DNA from: Bacteroidota bacterium
GTDB lineage: Bacteria > Bacteroidota > Ignavibacteria > Kapaibacteriales > Kapaibacteriaceae
Assembly: GCA_018266735.1 (NCBI GenBank)
Contig: JAFDZT010000002.1
Location: 108,439-172,438 of the forward strand
Length of the DNA: 64,000 nt
Reading direction: 5' to 3'
Positions 10,238 to 18,004 of this stretch are shown here, one piece after another (the first letter of the stretch is position 1; the number at the start of each line of letters is the position of its first letter). The notes beneath the pieces are model-generated. The model had not been told where the DNA came from, did no database searches, and worked only from the letters and a program-made list of their open reading frames with translations. Position numbers and translations under genes: made by a program.

Positions 10238-10282
10238 CTATGGTGGTCCAGAATAATCCGTAAATGTACACAAATATTCGAT

Positions 10283-10948
10283 TTAGAACTGTTCTGCATT
10301 TTCTTGGGTCCCGTCCCGAGAAAGCTTGTCGATGAGATTCCGATTGAACACCGACTGAAGGGCCGACTGAATGTCCGGGTGTTTTGCCAGCAGGGCCTTG
10401 AGGTCTGCAAACCTCCACATGAGGTAGCGCGACGGCGTGATCGTTTCCACGGTGGCCGAGGCAGGATTGCCCGAGACAAAGGCCATCTCTCCGATGAAAT
10501 CCCCCTGTTTGAGATAGGCCACGACTTCCGAATCGATCGTGACAGAGGCGGCACCGTCTGTGAGCAGGACGATGCGTACCACGGGATGACCTTGTTTGGT
10601 GACCTCTTCGCCGGCCTCGACGCTCACCCAGCTTCCCGTGCGGATCATGCGGTGGAAATCCACGATCGAAAGCTGACCGAACATCTTCTGTCGAAGCGTT
10701 TCTTCTTCGGGTGTGAGCCGTGCCATGCTTCTCTCACGGATGATCACGATGGTCTGATAGATGTTCACGCTGGCGAAGACGAGTTCCCATGGCCAGTCCT
10801 GCGTCCCATACATCAAACTGGACGCCATGGCAAAGAGTCCTGAACCGATCGCCAGGACGCGCAGCGGCAGGATGACGCGCACGAGTGAAGCGATGATCAG
10901 CAGGAGATAGCCGATGTGACCGAGAATTGCAGGAAGCGTAAGATCCAT
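10283..10948 (-). CDS. Popeye-like membrane protein with cyclic-nucleotide-binding fold
   Basis: A 221-residue protein with about three hydrophobic helices in the first 70 residues followed by a basic linker (RERSMAR) and a cyclic-nucleotide-binding jelly roll at ~90-205. This order, short membrane anchor then cytoplasmic cNBD, matches Popeye-domain proteins. The phosphate-binding cassette region reads GDFIGEMAFVSGNPASATV (150-168): the FIGE part is kept, but the Arg normally contacting the cyclic phosphate is missing. Ligand binding is therefore uncertain. It lies upstream of the MBL gene on the same strand with a 45-base gap. Confidence 0.7.
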   Translation of the reverse strand: MDLTLPAILGHIGYLLLIIASLVRVILPLRVLAIGSGLFAMASSLMYGTQDWPWELVFASVNIYQTIVIIRERSMARLTPEEETLRQKMFGQLSIVDFHRMIRTGSWVSVEAGEEVTKQGHPVVRIVLLTDGAASVTIDSEVVAYLKQGDFIGEMAFVSGNPASATVETITPSRYLMWRFADLKALLAKHPDIQSALQSVFNRNLIDKLSRDGTQENAEQF

Positions 10949-11029
10949 GAAGTACCCCGATGCGTGAGCCGACGTTGGCCAAACATCGCATATCCTACGT
11001 CACTGTCCAAGTTCTGGTTCCTTCCGTGG

Positions 11030-11037
11030 TATCTTTG
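11030..11037 (+). promoter_or_regulatory. Bacteroidota-type -7 element of the M20 peptidase gene
   Basis: TATCTTTG, an exact match to TAnnTTTG, ending 5 nt before the ATG at 11043. In Bacteroidota this element is centred about 7 bases upstream of the transcription start, so the mRNA would begin at or within a base or two of the start codon. No convincing -33 element is visible. Confidence 0.6.
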
Positions 11038-11042
11038 ACGTC

Positions 11043-12416
11043 ATGAACGACGTGCTATCCTACCTCGACTCCCACCGGGAGCAACAGCTCACAGAGCTCC
11101 AAGAACTTTTGTCCATTGCAAGCGTGAGCACCGACCCTGATCGTGCCGCCGACGTCCGCTCTTGCGCCTCGTGGCTCGAGGCACATCTGCTACGCATCGG
11201 TATGCCCACGGTTCGCGTCTACGACACAGACGGTCATCCGATCGTCTATGCAGAAGATCTGCGTGCCGGTGCCAAGAAGCCAACGGTGCTGTTCTACGGA
11301 CACTATGATGTGCAACCCGTCGATCCCATCGACCTTTGGTCCGCGCCGCCCTTCAGCCCTACCATTCGCGACAACAAGATCTATGCTCGCGGGGCCACGG
11401 ACGATAAGGGCCAGGTCTTCCTGCATATCAAGGCCATCGAGGCCATGCTTGCCGTCGACGGGTCACTTCCCGTGAACGTGAAGATGATCATCGAAGGGGA
11501 AGAGGAGATCGGCAGTCCGAACCTTGCTCCGTTCGTTGCATCCCATACCGACCTGCTATCGTGCAATTGCATCGTGGTGAGCGACACGTCGATGTTCGCT
11601 CCCGGCATTCCGTCGCTCGTTTACGGTCTACGCGGACTCTGCTATGTGCAGATCGATGTGCAAGGACCCAATCGCGATCTGCATAGCGGATCCTATGGCG
11701 GTGCCGTGCAGAATCCACTGAATGCCTTGGTCACGATCCTTGCCTCGCTCAAGGACGAGCATGGTCATGTTCAGATCGAAGGCTTCTACGATAACGTCCT
11801 CCCGCTCGACGATGAAGAACGTGCAAGCCTTGCGGCCTTGGGCTATAGCGATGAACGACTTCTCAAGGATGTCAACGTCAAGGAATTGTTCGGCGAACAA
11901 GGCTTCACGACCATTGAACGACTTGGTGCACGTCCCACGTTGGATGTGAATGGCATGGTGGGAGGGTTCACGGGGGAAGGGGCCAAGACGGTGCTTCCCG
12001 CGCGAGCCATGGCAAAGGTGAGCATGCGATTGGTTCCACATCAATCGTACGAGGACATCACGAAGAAGATCACGGCACACATCCATCGTGTAGCGCCCCC
12101 GGGCGTGACCGTCACGGTGACAGATCTGCACGGCGCCGACCCCGTCATCGTTCCTCGCTCCACGCCGGCCATGCATGCGGCCGTGCGCGCCCTCGAAGAG
12201 ACATTCAACGAGAGATGCCGTTTTGCACGAGAAGGTGGTTCGATCCCTGTGGTGCTGCTGTTCGACACCGTACTGCGATCGCCAACCGTGCTGATGGGAT
12301 TCGGACTGAACAACGAGAACGCCCATTCCCCGGATGAGCATTTCGACCTGGGAAATTTCTATGCCGGCATGAAGGCGGCCGTGCGATTCTATACCTATGC
12401 AGCGGAGATGGTGTGA
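11043..12416 (+). CDS. M20 family dipeptidase/metallopeptidase
   Basis: A 457-residue cytosolic zinc peptidase of the M20/M25/M40 family. Metal ligands and catalytic residues visible: the His and Asp of FYGHYDVQP, the Asp of RGATDDKG, the Glu pair of EGEEEIGS, the Asp of VVSDTSMF, and the His of NENAHSPDEHF. A lid/dimerisation domain lies between about 190 and 340. The family includes dipeptidases and deacylases; the sequence resembles the broad dipeptidase group, but the substrate is not fixed by sequence. First gene of a coupled group: its stop overlaps the next start (GTGA). Confidence 0.88.
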   Translation: MNDVLSYLDSHREQQLTELQELLSIASVSTDPDRAADVRSCASWLEAHLLRIGMPTVRVYDTDGHPIVYAEDLRAGAKKPTVLFYGHYDVQPVDPIDLWSAPPFSPTIRDNKIYARGATDDKGQVFLHIKAIEAMLAVDGSLPVNVKMIIEGEEEIGSPNLAPFVASHTDLLSCNCIVVSDTSMFAPGIPSLVYGLRGLCYVQIDVQGPNRDLHSGSYGGAVQNPLNALVTILASLKDEHGHVQIEGFYDNVLPLDDEERASLAALGYSDERLLKDVNVKELFGEQGFTTIERLGARPTLDVNGMVGGFTGEGAKTVLPARAMAKVSMRLVPHQSYEDITKKITAHIHRVAPPGVTVTVTDLHGADPVIVPRSTPAMHAAVRALEETFNERCRFAREGGSIPVVLLFDTVLRSPTVLMGFGLNNENAHSPDEHFDLGNFYAGMKAAVRFYTYAAEMV

Positions 12417-13306
12417 CGGTCGTTCCACGACGGACCGCCGAGACGTTGCTGTTGATGATCACCTGCTTGTGGGGTGGCACGTTCGTGCTCGTGAAAGAGG
12501 CGATGACGACAACGTCGCCCGCGCTGTTCGTCGTGCTTCGATTCGCATTGGCCGCTGTCGTAGCCTGCATGCTGTGGCCCAAGGCTCTACGCGGGTGGGA
12601 CCGATCATTGATGCTTCGAGGCTCGATCCTCGGTGTGCTGTTCGGGAGTGGCTTCCTGTTGCAGACCGTTGGCCTCGAGTCGACCTCGGCATCGGCCTCT
12701 GCCTTCATCACCGGCACGATGGTGGTCTTCGTACCCTTTGGATATCGCATCATTGAAGGCTCACCGGTTCGTGGCCATCAATGGCTGAGTGTGACCATTG
12801 TGATCATTGGCCTGTGGATCTTCACGGCTCCTGAATCTGCAGGCGTGAACGTGGGTGATGTGCTCACGCTGATCAGCGCCATGATCTGGTCGGTCTACCT
12901 CACGTACATCGATCTGTGGACGCGTGAGCTCCGCTCCGAACCACAGAAACAGAACGCACTGGTGATCATGCAGTTCCTTGTGACGATCATCCTTGCTCTT
13001 GTGGCACTCCCGTTCTCCGGGGTCGATGCCATGCATCTGGAACCATCAACGTCGTTGATGTGGGCCGTCCTCTATTGTGGCATTCTGGCCTCGGTGGTCA
13101 CCACATGGATCCAAACACGATTTCAACAGTTCACGCATCCCGTGCGAGCAGGACTCATCTATGCCGTGGAACCGTTGGCAGCAGCGGCCATCGCCTATGT
13201 GGTCTTACACGAGGAGTGGACGGTGCGCGAGGCGATCGGTGCATCCGTCCTCTTCGTCGGTATCGTCGTTCCCGATCTGTGGATGTCGAGAAAGGAAGCG
13301 GCGTGA
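12413..13306 (+). CDS. EamA/DMT-family transporter
   Basis: A 297-residue inner-membrane protein with about ten hydrophobic helices arranged as two EamA repeats. Supporting segments are TCLWGGTFVLVKEA in the first helix, the SASASAFITG region, and the second-repeat end MWAVLYCGILASVVTTWIQTRFQQ with EPLAAAAIAYVVLHEEW. The substrate is not deducible; members export amino acids or metabolites. It starts at a GTG inside the stop of the M20 gene, and its own stop overlaps the cyclo-ligase start in the same way. Confidence 0.88.
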   Translation: MTVVPRRTAETLLLMITCLWGGTFVLVKEAMTTTSPALFVVLRFALAAVVACMLWPKALRGWDRSLMLRGSILGVLFGSGFLLQTVGLESTSASASAFITGTMVVFVPFGYRIIEGSPVRGHQWLSVTIVIIGLWIFTAPESAGVNVGDVLTLISAMIWSVYLTYIDLWTRELRSEPQKQNALVIMQFLVTIILALVALPFSGVDAMHLEPSTSLMWAVLYCGILASVVTTWIQTRFQQFTHPVRAGLIYAVEPLAAAAIAYVVLHEEWTVREAIGASVLFVGIVVPDLWMSRKEAA

Positions 13307-13887
13307 CAGAGCCTAAACAAGAACTACGCAGCGAAGTACTGCAACGCCGGTCTGAGATCTCCGACGACGATCGTGCATTGTGGGACATGATCATCTTTGA
13401 ACGTGCACACAAGTTGCGGCCGTTTCAACTGGCCCGACGTGTGCATGTGTACCGATCGTTCGGCACTGAAGTTCTCACCAACCACTTCTTCGACTATGCA
13501 TGGGGGATCGGAAAAGAGGTGTATGTGCCGGTGGTTCGACCGGACTCACTGGACCTTGTGCATGTGCGCGTAGATCGCGACACGAAATGGCAGCGCGGTG
13601 CGTTTGGAGTAGAAGAACCCGTGGTAGAAGGCGCCGACCTTGTTGCCAGTACTGATGAACGATGGAATGCCGAATGCGCCATCATCGTACCCGTTGTTGG
13701 GTTCGATGTGCACTGTCATCGTCTTGGTTACGGCAAAGGGTACTACGATGCTTTCCTCTCGAACACATCGGCCGTATCGATCGGACTCGCCTATGAATGT
13801 CAGAAGCTCCAACAGATCGCTGTCGAAGCGCACGATGTGTCGCTCACATGTGTTGTCACCGAACAACGGACCTATGTCCCTCTCTAA
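13303..13887 (+). CDS. 5-formyltetrahydrofolate cyclo-ligase
   Basis: ATP-dependent conversion of 5-formyl-THF to 5,10-methenyl-THF, a folate salvage step. The protein is 194 residues from the GTG at 13303 (overlapping the EamA stop as GTGA); the longer upstream frame lies inside the EamA gene. It has the N-terminal basic KQELRSEVLQRR, the substrate-region PVV..DSLDLVHVRV strand, and the hallmark GYGKGYYD at 142-149. It is somewhat diverged, but the length and motif are right for the family. Confidence 0.88.
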   Translation: MTEPKQELRSEVLQRRSEISDDDRALWDMIIFERAHKLRPFQLARRVHVYRSFGTEVLTNHFFDYAWGIGKEVYVPVVRPDSLDLVHVRVDRDTKWQRGAFGVEEPVVEGADLVASTDERWNAECAIIVPVVGFDVHCHRLGYGKGYYDAFLSNTSAVSIGLAYECQKLQQIAVEAHDVSLTCVVTEQRTYVPL

Positions 13888-15112
13888 GACCTTCCTCCTT
13901 GCCACCTTCGTGTTCCTTGCCGCTTGCACTACAGTGTTGGCGCAGAACTGTGAAGAGCTGCAGGTCTTGCCCGGTGACGAGCACCTTGTGGACCATGGCG
14001 TGGATTCCACCGGACATTGGTGGGCCATCACACAACCATATACGTCGTTCTACCATTTGTATGTCGATGGAAAACGATTCGGTCCGTACTCGGAGATCGG
14101 CAAGCCTGTCTTTGCCAACGACGGATCGACGTGGGCCGCAGCGGCAACCATCAACACCGTCGTGCGGATCCTTACACCGGGCAAGGCCATTTCTGTAAAC
14201 GGCACGGCCATCATCTCGTTGTTCTTCGCACCGCGTGCACCGGTGCTCTGTATGGTCACACGACGAGATTCCTTGATCACGTTCTCGAATGGCACCACGT
14301 CGGTGCAGGTGCTCTTTCCGGTGGGCCATTACACCACCGACCCCGATGGCGTGCATCTCGCCTATGTGGGTCAGCGTGGCGCTGTCCAAGCGATCGTGCT
14401 TGATGGCACCGAAGGGCAGACAGCAGATCGGATCGTCCTCGCCGGTATGTGGTCGGATGGTAGTCCGGTCTACTCCATGCAGAACGGACCATCCACGTCG
14501 GTGAACATTGGCACCCGCAGCATTGTCTCGAATGTGCAGGGCATTCGATCGCTGCAAGTGAATCGGGCCGGTACAGCCGTGGGCTTCATTTGTGAACGGG
14601 CCGGTGGATCGATGTTCGCATGCACCTACTCGGACGAGATGGTGGAACCATGGTTCGGTCCGCCCTGCGACAACATCTCACAGCTTGTGTTGCATCCGTT
14701 CGACGCACTTGTGGCCTATTACGGCATTCGAAATCTTGCGCGGAGCGTCTTCTATGCTGCGGCCGATTATCCGGCCGGACTGGAGACCGGACAGATCGTC
14801 TTCACCACCAATGGCGCAACGATGGCGTATCTGAGCCGGGATGGCGACGACTACATCAGCTTGAACGGACGTCGCTATCGCATGTCGTCGAAGGTCTCCG
14901 TTGGTGCCGCCATTGCCGTGCATCCGACAGAGCCCGTCCTTGCGTATAGCACGTCGACGTCCATCGTCATGTGGGATATCGAGCGTTCCGGCTACAAGCT
15001 TGGAAAGATGTGCGACCGTGTGGCAGATGCCGTCTACGTGCGCAAGAGCAATGCATTTCAGACCACCGGACAGTTCAACGATCGGCTGTATTTACTCACG
15101 TGCCGACCATAG
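13874..15112 (+). CDS. secreted propeller-like protein of unknown function
   Basis: A 412-residue protein that I do not recognise as a named family. The ATG at 13874 is chosen because it starts a signal peptide (KTFLLATFVFLAACTTVLAQ); LAAC could be a lipobox, or signal peptidase I may cut after VLA. The rest has regular repeats of short hydrophobic strands and phrases such as DPDGVHLAYVGQ, GATMAYLSRDGDDYI and HPTEPVLAYSTSTS, suggesting a WD40/PD40-like beta-propeller. It overlaps the cyclo-ligase gene by 14 bases, so it is co-transcribed with the preceding genes. Function unknown. Confidence 0.72.
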   Translation: MSLSKTFLLATFVFLAACTTVLAQNCEELQVLPGDEHLVDHGVDSTGHWWAITQPYTSFYHLYVDGKRFGPYSEIGKPVFANDGSTWAAAATINTVVRILTPGKAISVNGTAIISLFFAPRAPVLCMVTRRDSLITFSNGTTSVQVLFPVGHYTTDPDGVHLAYVGQRGAVQAIVLDGTEGQTADRIVLAGMWSDGSPVYSMQNGPSTSVNIGTRSIVSNVQGIRSLQVNRAGTAVGFICERAGGSMFACTYSDEMVEPWFGPPCDNISQLVLHPFDALVAYYGIRNLARSVFYAAADYPAGLETGQIVFTTNGATMAYLSRDGDDYISLNGRRYRMSSKVSVGAAIAVHPTEPVLAYSTSTSIVMWDIERSGYKLGKMCDRVADAVYVRKSNAFQTTGQFNDRLYLLTCRP

Positions 15113-15131
15113 TTCCTCGGCACCCGCTCCG

Positions 15132-15139
15132 TATCTTTG
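15132..15139 (+). promoter_or_regulatory. -7 element of the biotin carrier gene
   Basis: TATCTTTG, an exact TAnnTTTG match, ending 3 nt before the ATG at 15143. It suggests an independent, leaderless start of transcription between two genes that otherwise look like one operon. Confidence 0.6.
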
Positions 15140-15142
15140 CCC

Positions 15143-15664
15143 ATGCGCTTCATTGTCCATACCGGCCATCAAGGCCACTTGCAAGCCGTTGAACTTCACG
15201 CTTCAAATGTGGCCGTCAGTGATGACGTCACGGTGAACCTTGTTGCAACGGACCGACCGAACATCTTCTCCGCCACCGTCGATGGGCGCACCTTTCCGGT
15301 GGTGCTCACGAGCGATGGCGTATCGACCGTCCATGTGGATCTGAACGGCTATCGGTACGACGTGGAAGTGTATCGAGAGCATCATCAAGAGCTGCTCTCC
15401 ATGCTCGTTTCGAGTGCTGCATCGCATGCACGCACGGTGAAGATCTCGGCACCGATGCCGGGCCTGATCAAATCTGTGAATGTTGCCGACGGTGCAACGG
15501 TGCGCAAAGGCGATGTGCTCTTCACGCTCGAGGCGATGAAGATGGAGAATGCCATCAAGTGTCCGCTGAATGGCACGATCAAGAACATTTCCGTTGGCGA
15601 TGGCGTTGCAGTTGAAAAGGGTGTCGTCTTGTGCATGGTAGAATCTTCCGGAGCGTCGGCATGA
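15143..15664 (+). CDS. biotin carboxyl carrier protein (biotin/lipoyl domain)
   Basis: A 173-residue carrier with a biotinyl domain at about 98-170. The biotin-accepting Lys133 sits in EAMKMEN, flanked by the SAPMPGLIKSVNV and PLNGTIKNISVGDG halves of the barrel. The N-terminal ~95 residues are beta-rich and resemble the N-terminal part of stand-alone carriers of propionyl-CoA or oxaloacetate biotin enzymes. A TTG at 15137 is in frame, but the ATG at 15143 is preferred. No biotin carboxylase is in the window; a carboxyltransferase beta subunit is at 27478, a possible but unproven partner. Confidence 0.87.
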   Translation: MRFIVHTGHQGHLQAVELHASNVAVSDDVTVNLVATDRPNIFSATVDGRTFPVVLTSDGVSTVHVDLNGYRYDVEVYREHHQELLSMLVSSAASHARTVKISAPMPGLIKSVNVADGATVRKGDVLFTLEAMKMENAIKCPLNGTIKNISVGDGVAVEKGVVLCMVESSGASA

Positions 15665-16995
15665 TCACACGTGTTCTCCTGTTTCTCGCATTGGCAGCAT
15701 GTGCGTCCACGGTGAGTGAGGCACAGACCTGGCGCGCACTCGGCGCAACAGCACCGTATGTGCATCGCATCAAGGTTTGGAATGAGAACACCGTGATCGT
15801 TTGTGCCGACTCGGCGCCGCCGCTCTACGAGGATGTGAACCAGCCGATGGAATACTACTCCGGTGAAGGATATCAGATCAGCGTCGACGGGGGAATGACG
15901 TTCTCCGCACCCAGCCTGAAGGGATTCTCCGTCCGTGATATCCTTCGTGTTCGCGGTGCCGAACAAACGTGGATCGCCGCTGTTGCGCGGCCATTCTCTG
16001 CGCAAGGAGGCACAGTGCGCTCTCTCGACGGGGGAGCAACATGGTCCACGACACCCGACAACAGTACTGTCACCTTCGAACAACTGATCGCCGCTCCTTC
16101 TGTTGCTCCGTACAAAGTCTATGCAGCAGCCAGCAATACCAGCGAAGGCATTCAAGTGTCGATGGATACCGGACGTACCTTCAATCGTGTGGTCGACATC
16201 CCGGTGCAATCGCGATCCATCGCCATCTCTAAAGCCGACACGTCGCTGATGTTCATGGCCGGTGATGCACGTCACCTTGCCGGCGTCTTCGTTTCGAAGG
16301 ATGGAGGGGTGACATGGCGGAAGGATACGAGCGGACTCGAGGGCAAGCGCATTCTCTGCGTCACTCCGTCGGCCTTCAACGCCCATGTGGTCTATTGCGG
16401 TACCGACAGCATCGTTGGCAACGTCACCGTTGGTTCGGGCATCTATCGTTCACTCGATACCGGAAAGACGTGGCATGCGTTGCGTGGACCGAAGAACGCT
16501 CGCATCTGGCAGATCGTCGAACATCCATCGGAAGATCGCACACTGATCGCAGCCGGAGATGCGACGGGCGTGTGGATCACGACGAACTGGGGTGACGGTT
16601 GGGAACAATGGAACGACGGCATGCCAAGCAACGTGGTGGTGCGCACGATAGAACTCGCCACAGCGACACCTGCCTCGAAGAAGCTTGTTGCCTATGCCGG
16701 TACCTATGGAAATGGCATCTACAAAAGCGGAGAGATCACGACGCATGTCGATGAAGTGTCCAACTCCGAGACCACGATGTTGTTCACTCCCAATCCTGTG
16801 AACGACCAACTCCGATTGACGGTATCACCGTCCGGAACCACCGTGTTCGTGCGAGATCTGCAGGGGCGTGTAGTGTTGGAAACAATGGCGACCACACCAA
16901 CCATCTCCGTGGCCCATCTTGTGCCCGGCGTCTATGTGCTTTCGCTCGTGAACGAGCAACAGCAGCGCACGCAGTTGCTGCAGATCTTGCGCTGA
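15661..16995 (+). CDS. secreted BNR/sortilin-type repeat protein with T9SS sorting domain
   Basis: A 444-residue protein starting with a signal peptide (MITRVLLFLALAACASTVSEAQ). Its ATG overlaps the carrier-protein stop (ATGA). Several Asp-box-like turns are present: SVDGGMTFSAP, SLDGGATWSTT, SMDTGRTFNRV, SKDGGVTWRKD, SLDTGKTWHAL, WGDGWEQW. These mark a photosystem-stability-factor/sortilin-like beta-propeller. The last ~75 residues (FTPNPVNDQLRLTV..VFVRDLQGRVV..PGVYVLSLVN) match the type A C-terminal sorting domain of the type IX secretion system. It is therefore expected to be secreted or anchored at the cell surface. Its ligand or substrate is unknown. Confidence 0.85.
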   Translation: MITRVLLFLALAACASTVSEAQTWRALGATAPYVHRIKVWNENTVIVCADSAPPLYEDVNQPMEYYSGEGYQISVDGGMTFSAPSLKGFSVRDILRVRGAEQTWIAAVARPFSAQGGTVRSLDGGATWSTTPDNSTVTFEQLIAAPSVAPYKVYAAASNTSEGIQVSMDTGRTFNRVVDIPVQSRSIAISKADTSLMFMAGDARHLAGVFVSKDGGVTWRKDTSGLEGKRILCVTPSAFNAHVVYCGTDSIVGNVTVGSGIYRSLDTGKTWHALRGPKNARIWQIVEHPSEDRTLIAAGDATGVWITTNWGDGWEQWNDGMPSNVVVRTIELATATPASKKLVAYAGTYGNGIYKSGEITTHVDEVSNSETTMLFTPNPVNDQLRLTVSPSGTTVFVRDLQGRVVLETMATTPTISVAHLVPGVYVLSLVNEQQQRTQLLQILR

Positions 16996-17031
16996 CCTTG
17001 CCGCCTTGCCTATCCTTCCAGAAGCAAGGTC
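16994..17031. terminator. inverted repeat between convergent genes
   Basis: GACCTTGC at 16994-17001 is perfectly repeated inverted as GCAAGGTC at 17024-17031, with a 22-nt loop. It covers the stop codon of the T9SS protein gene and the 3' end of the opposing flavin reductase gene. There is no T-run, so it is only a weak candidate for a bidirectional terminator. Confidence 0.3.
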
Positions 17032-17942
17032 TGCCATGCCTCTTCGATCTTGTCGAGGGCTAGGAATGCCTTGGCGATGCGTTGCAGTTGTGCACGGTCA
17101 TGTGTGCGTTGCAAGGCGAGCAGCACATACAGCGCCGCTTCCGGATCGTTGTTGGCAAGTTCGATCTCCACAGAGTCGGCACGGAACTCGCGATCGAATC
17201 GCGGGAACGATCCATCGAGCATTGGCAACACCTGCACGCCGGCGAGTTTTGCCAGGTCGTTGCCGGTCAACACCGTACTCTCCCGAATATGATGGGGCAG
17301 CGCATCCACGCCGATCCCGTTCCACCGCGGCTTTTGCACTTCGAAGATGCTGTTGACATCGGCACGACAGTAGTAGTCATAGCCCATGCGAGCCACAAGG
17401 TCCATGCGTCGAGGATCCACCTTCCCGTCGACCAATACGGAGTCCGCCACGTGGAAGCACACCACTTCCAGAAGCATGATGTTCCCATTTCCGCCAAGGT
17501 CGCGGCGAAGCTCGATGTTCTGCATCAGCTTGCATTCCATCTGATAGGCCGACTCTTGCACTCGCGGGGGAGCTACGAGCACGGAAGGCACCTTCGACAG
17601 TCCGCTCTTCTCGAACTCGTCCACGCCCTTCTCATACTCACACGAAGCGAGGTTCATGCTCTCGACCATTGCGTACGATACGGTATTCACCACGCATTCG
17701 CCCGTTTCGAGGATGTTCAGCCACGTGTCCTTGGCCTTTCCGGTCTTGGCCGCAATGGCAGGCCCGATGGCAAGGATCGGCGGTTTGGATGAATAGGCAT
17801 TGAAAAACGAGAACGGACTCAGGTTGTGGTTCCCTTGGGAATCCATGCTGGAAACGAGGGCTATCGGGCGTGGGGCCACTCCGCTCAGCAGGAATTGATG
17901 GCGTTCACGGTGGGCGAGGTCGGCAGGGTAAATGGTTTTCAT
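17010..17942 (-). CDS. flavin reductase-like (FMN-binding split barrel) protein
   Basis: A 310-residue cytosolic protein. Residues 1-200 match the flavin reductase-like domain: GVAPRPIALVSSMDSQGNHNLSPFSFFNAYSSKPPI is the FMN-binding region, followed by KDTWLNILETGECVVNTV. Relatives bind FMN and reduce flavins or act as oxidoreductases of unknown substrate. The last ~60 residues form an unusual helical extension (EAALYVLLALQRTHDRAQLQRIAKAF) that looks TPR-like. It is divergent from the peptide ABC importer. Just upstream on its strand is TACATTCG (17954-17947), one mismatch from TAnnTTTG and 4 nt before the ATG. Confidence 0.82.
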   Translation of the reverse strand: MKTIYPADLAHRERHQFLLSGVAPRPIALVSSMDSQGNHNLSPFSFFNAYSSKPPILAIGPAIAAKTGKAKDTWLNILETGECVVNTVSYAMVESMNLASCEYEKGVDEFEKSGLSKVPSVLVAPPRVQESAYQMECKLMQNIELRRDLGGNGNIMLLEVVCFHVADSVLVDGKVDPRRMDLVARMGYDYYCRADVNSIFEVQKPRWNGIGVDALPHHIRESTVLTGNDLAKLAGVQVLPMLDGSFPRFDREFRADSVEIELANNDPEAALYVLLALQRTHDRAQLQRIAKAFLALDKIEEAWQTLLLEG

Positions 17943-17952
17943 ACCGCGAATG

Positions 17953-17960
17953 TATATTTG
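17953..17960 (+). promoter_or_regulatory. -7 element of the peptide ABC importer operon
   Basis: TATATTTG, an exact TAnnTTTG match, 44 nt upstream of the ATG at 18005. It overlaps by two bases a one-mismatch element (TACATTCG) on the opposite strand that would serve the flavin reductase gene. Opposing RNA polymerases would compete here. Confidence 0.6.
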
Positions 17961-18004
17961 CCAGTTCGTATTACGAAACGCCGTGTTTCATTTCAGGAGC
18001 TGTT

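Noticed and set aside
9527..10843. 438-codon plus-strand frame across the MBL and Popeye-like genes
   Set aside because: Both minus-strand genes carry clear family motifs; the plus frame runs over the gap between them and shows none.
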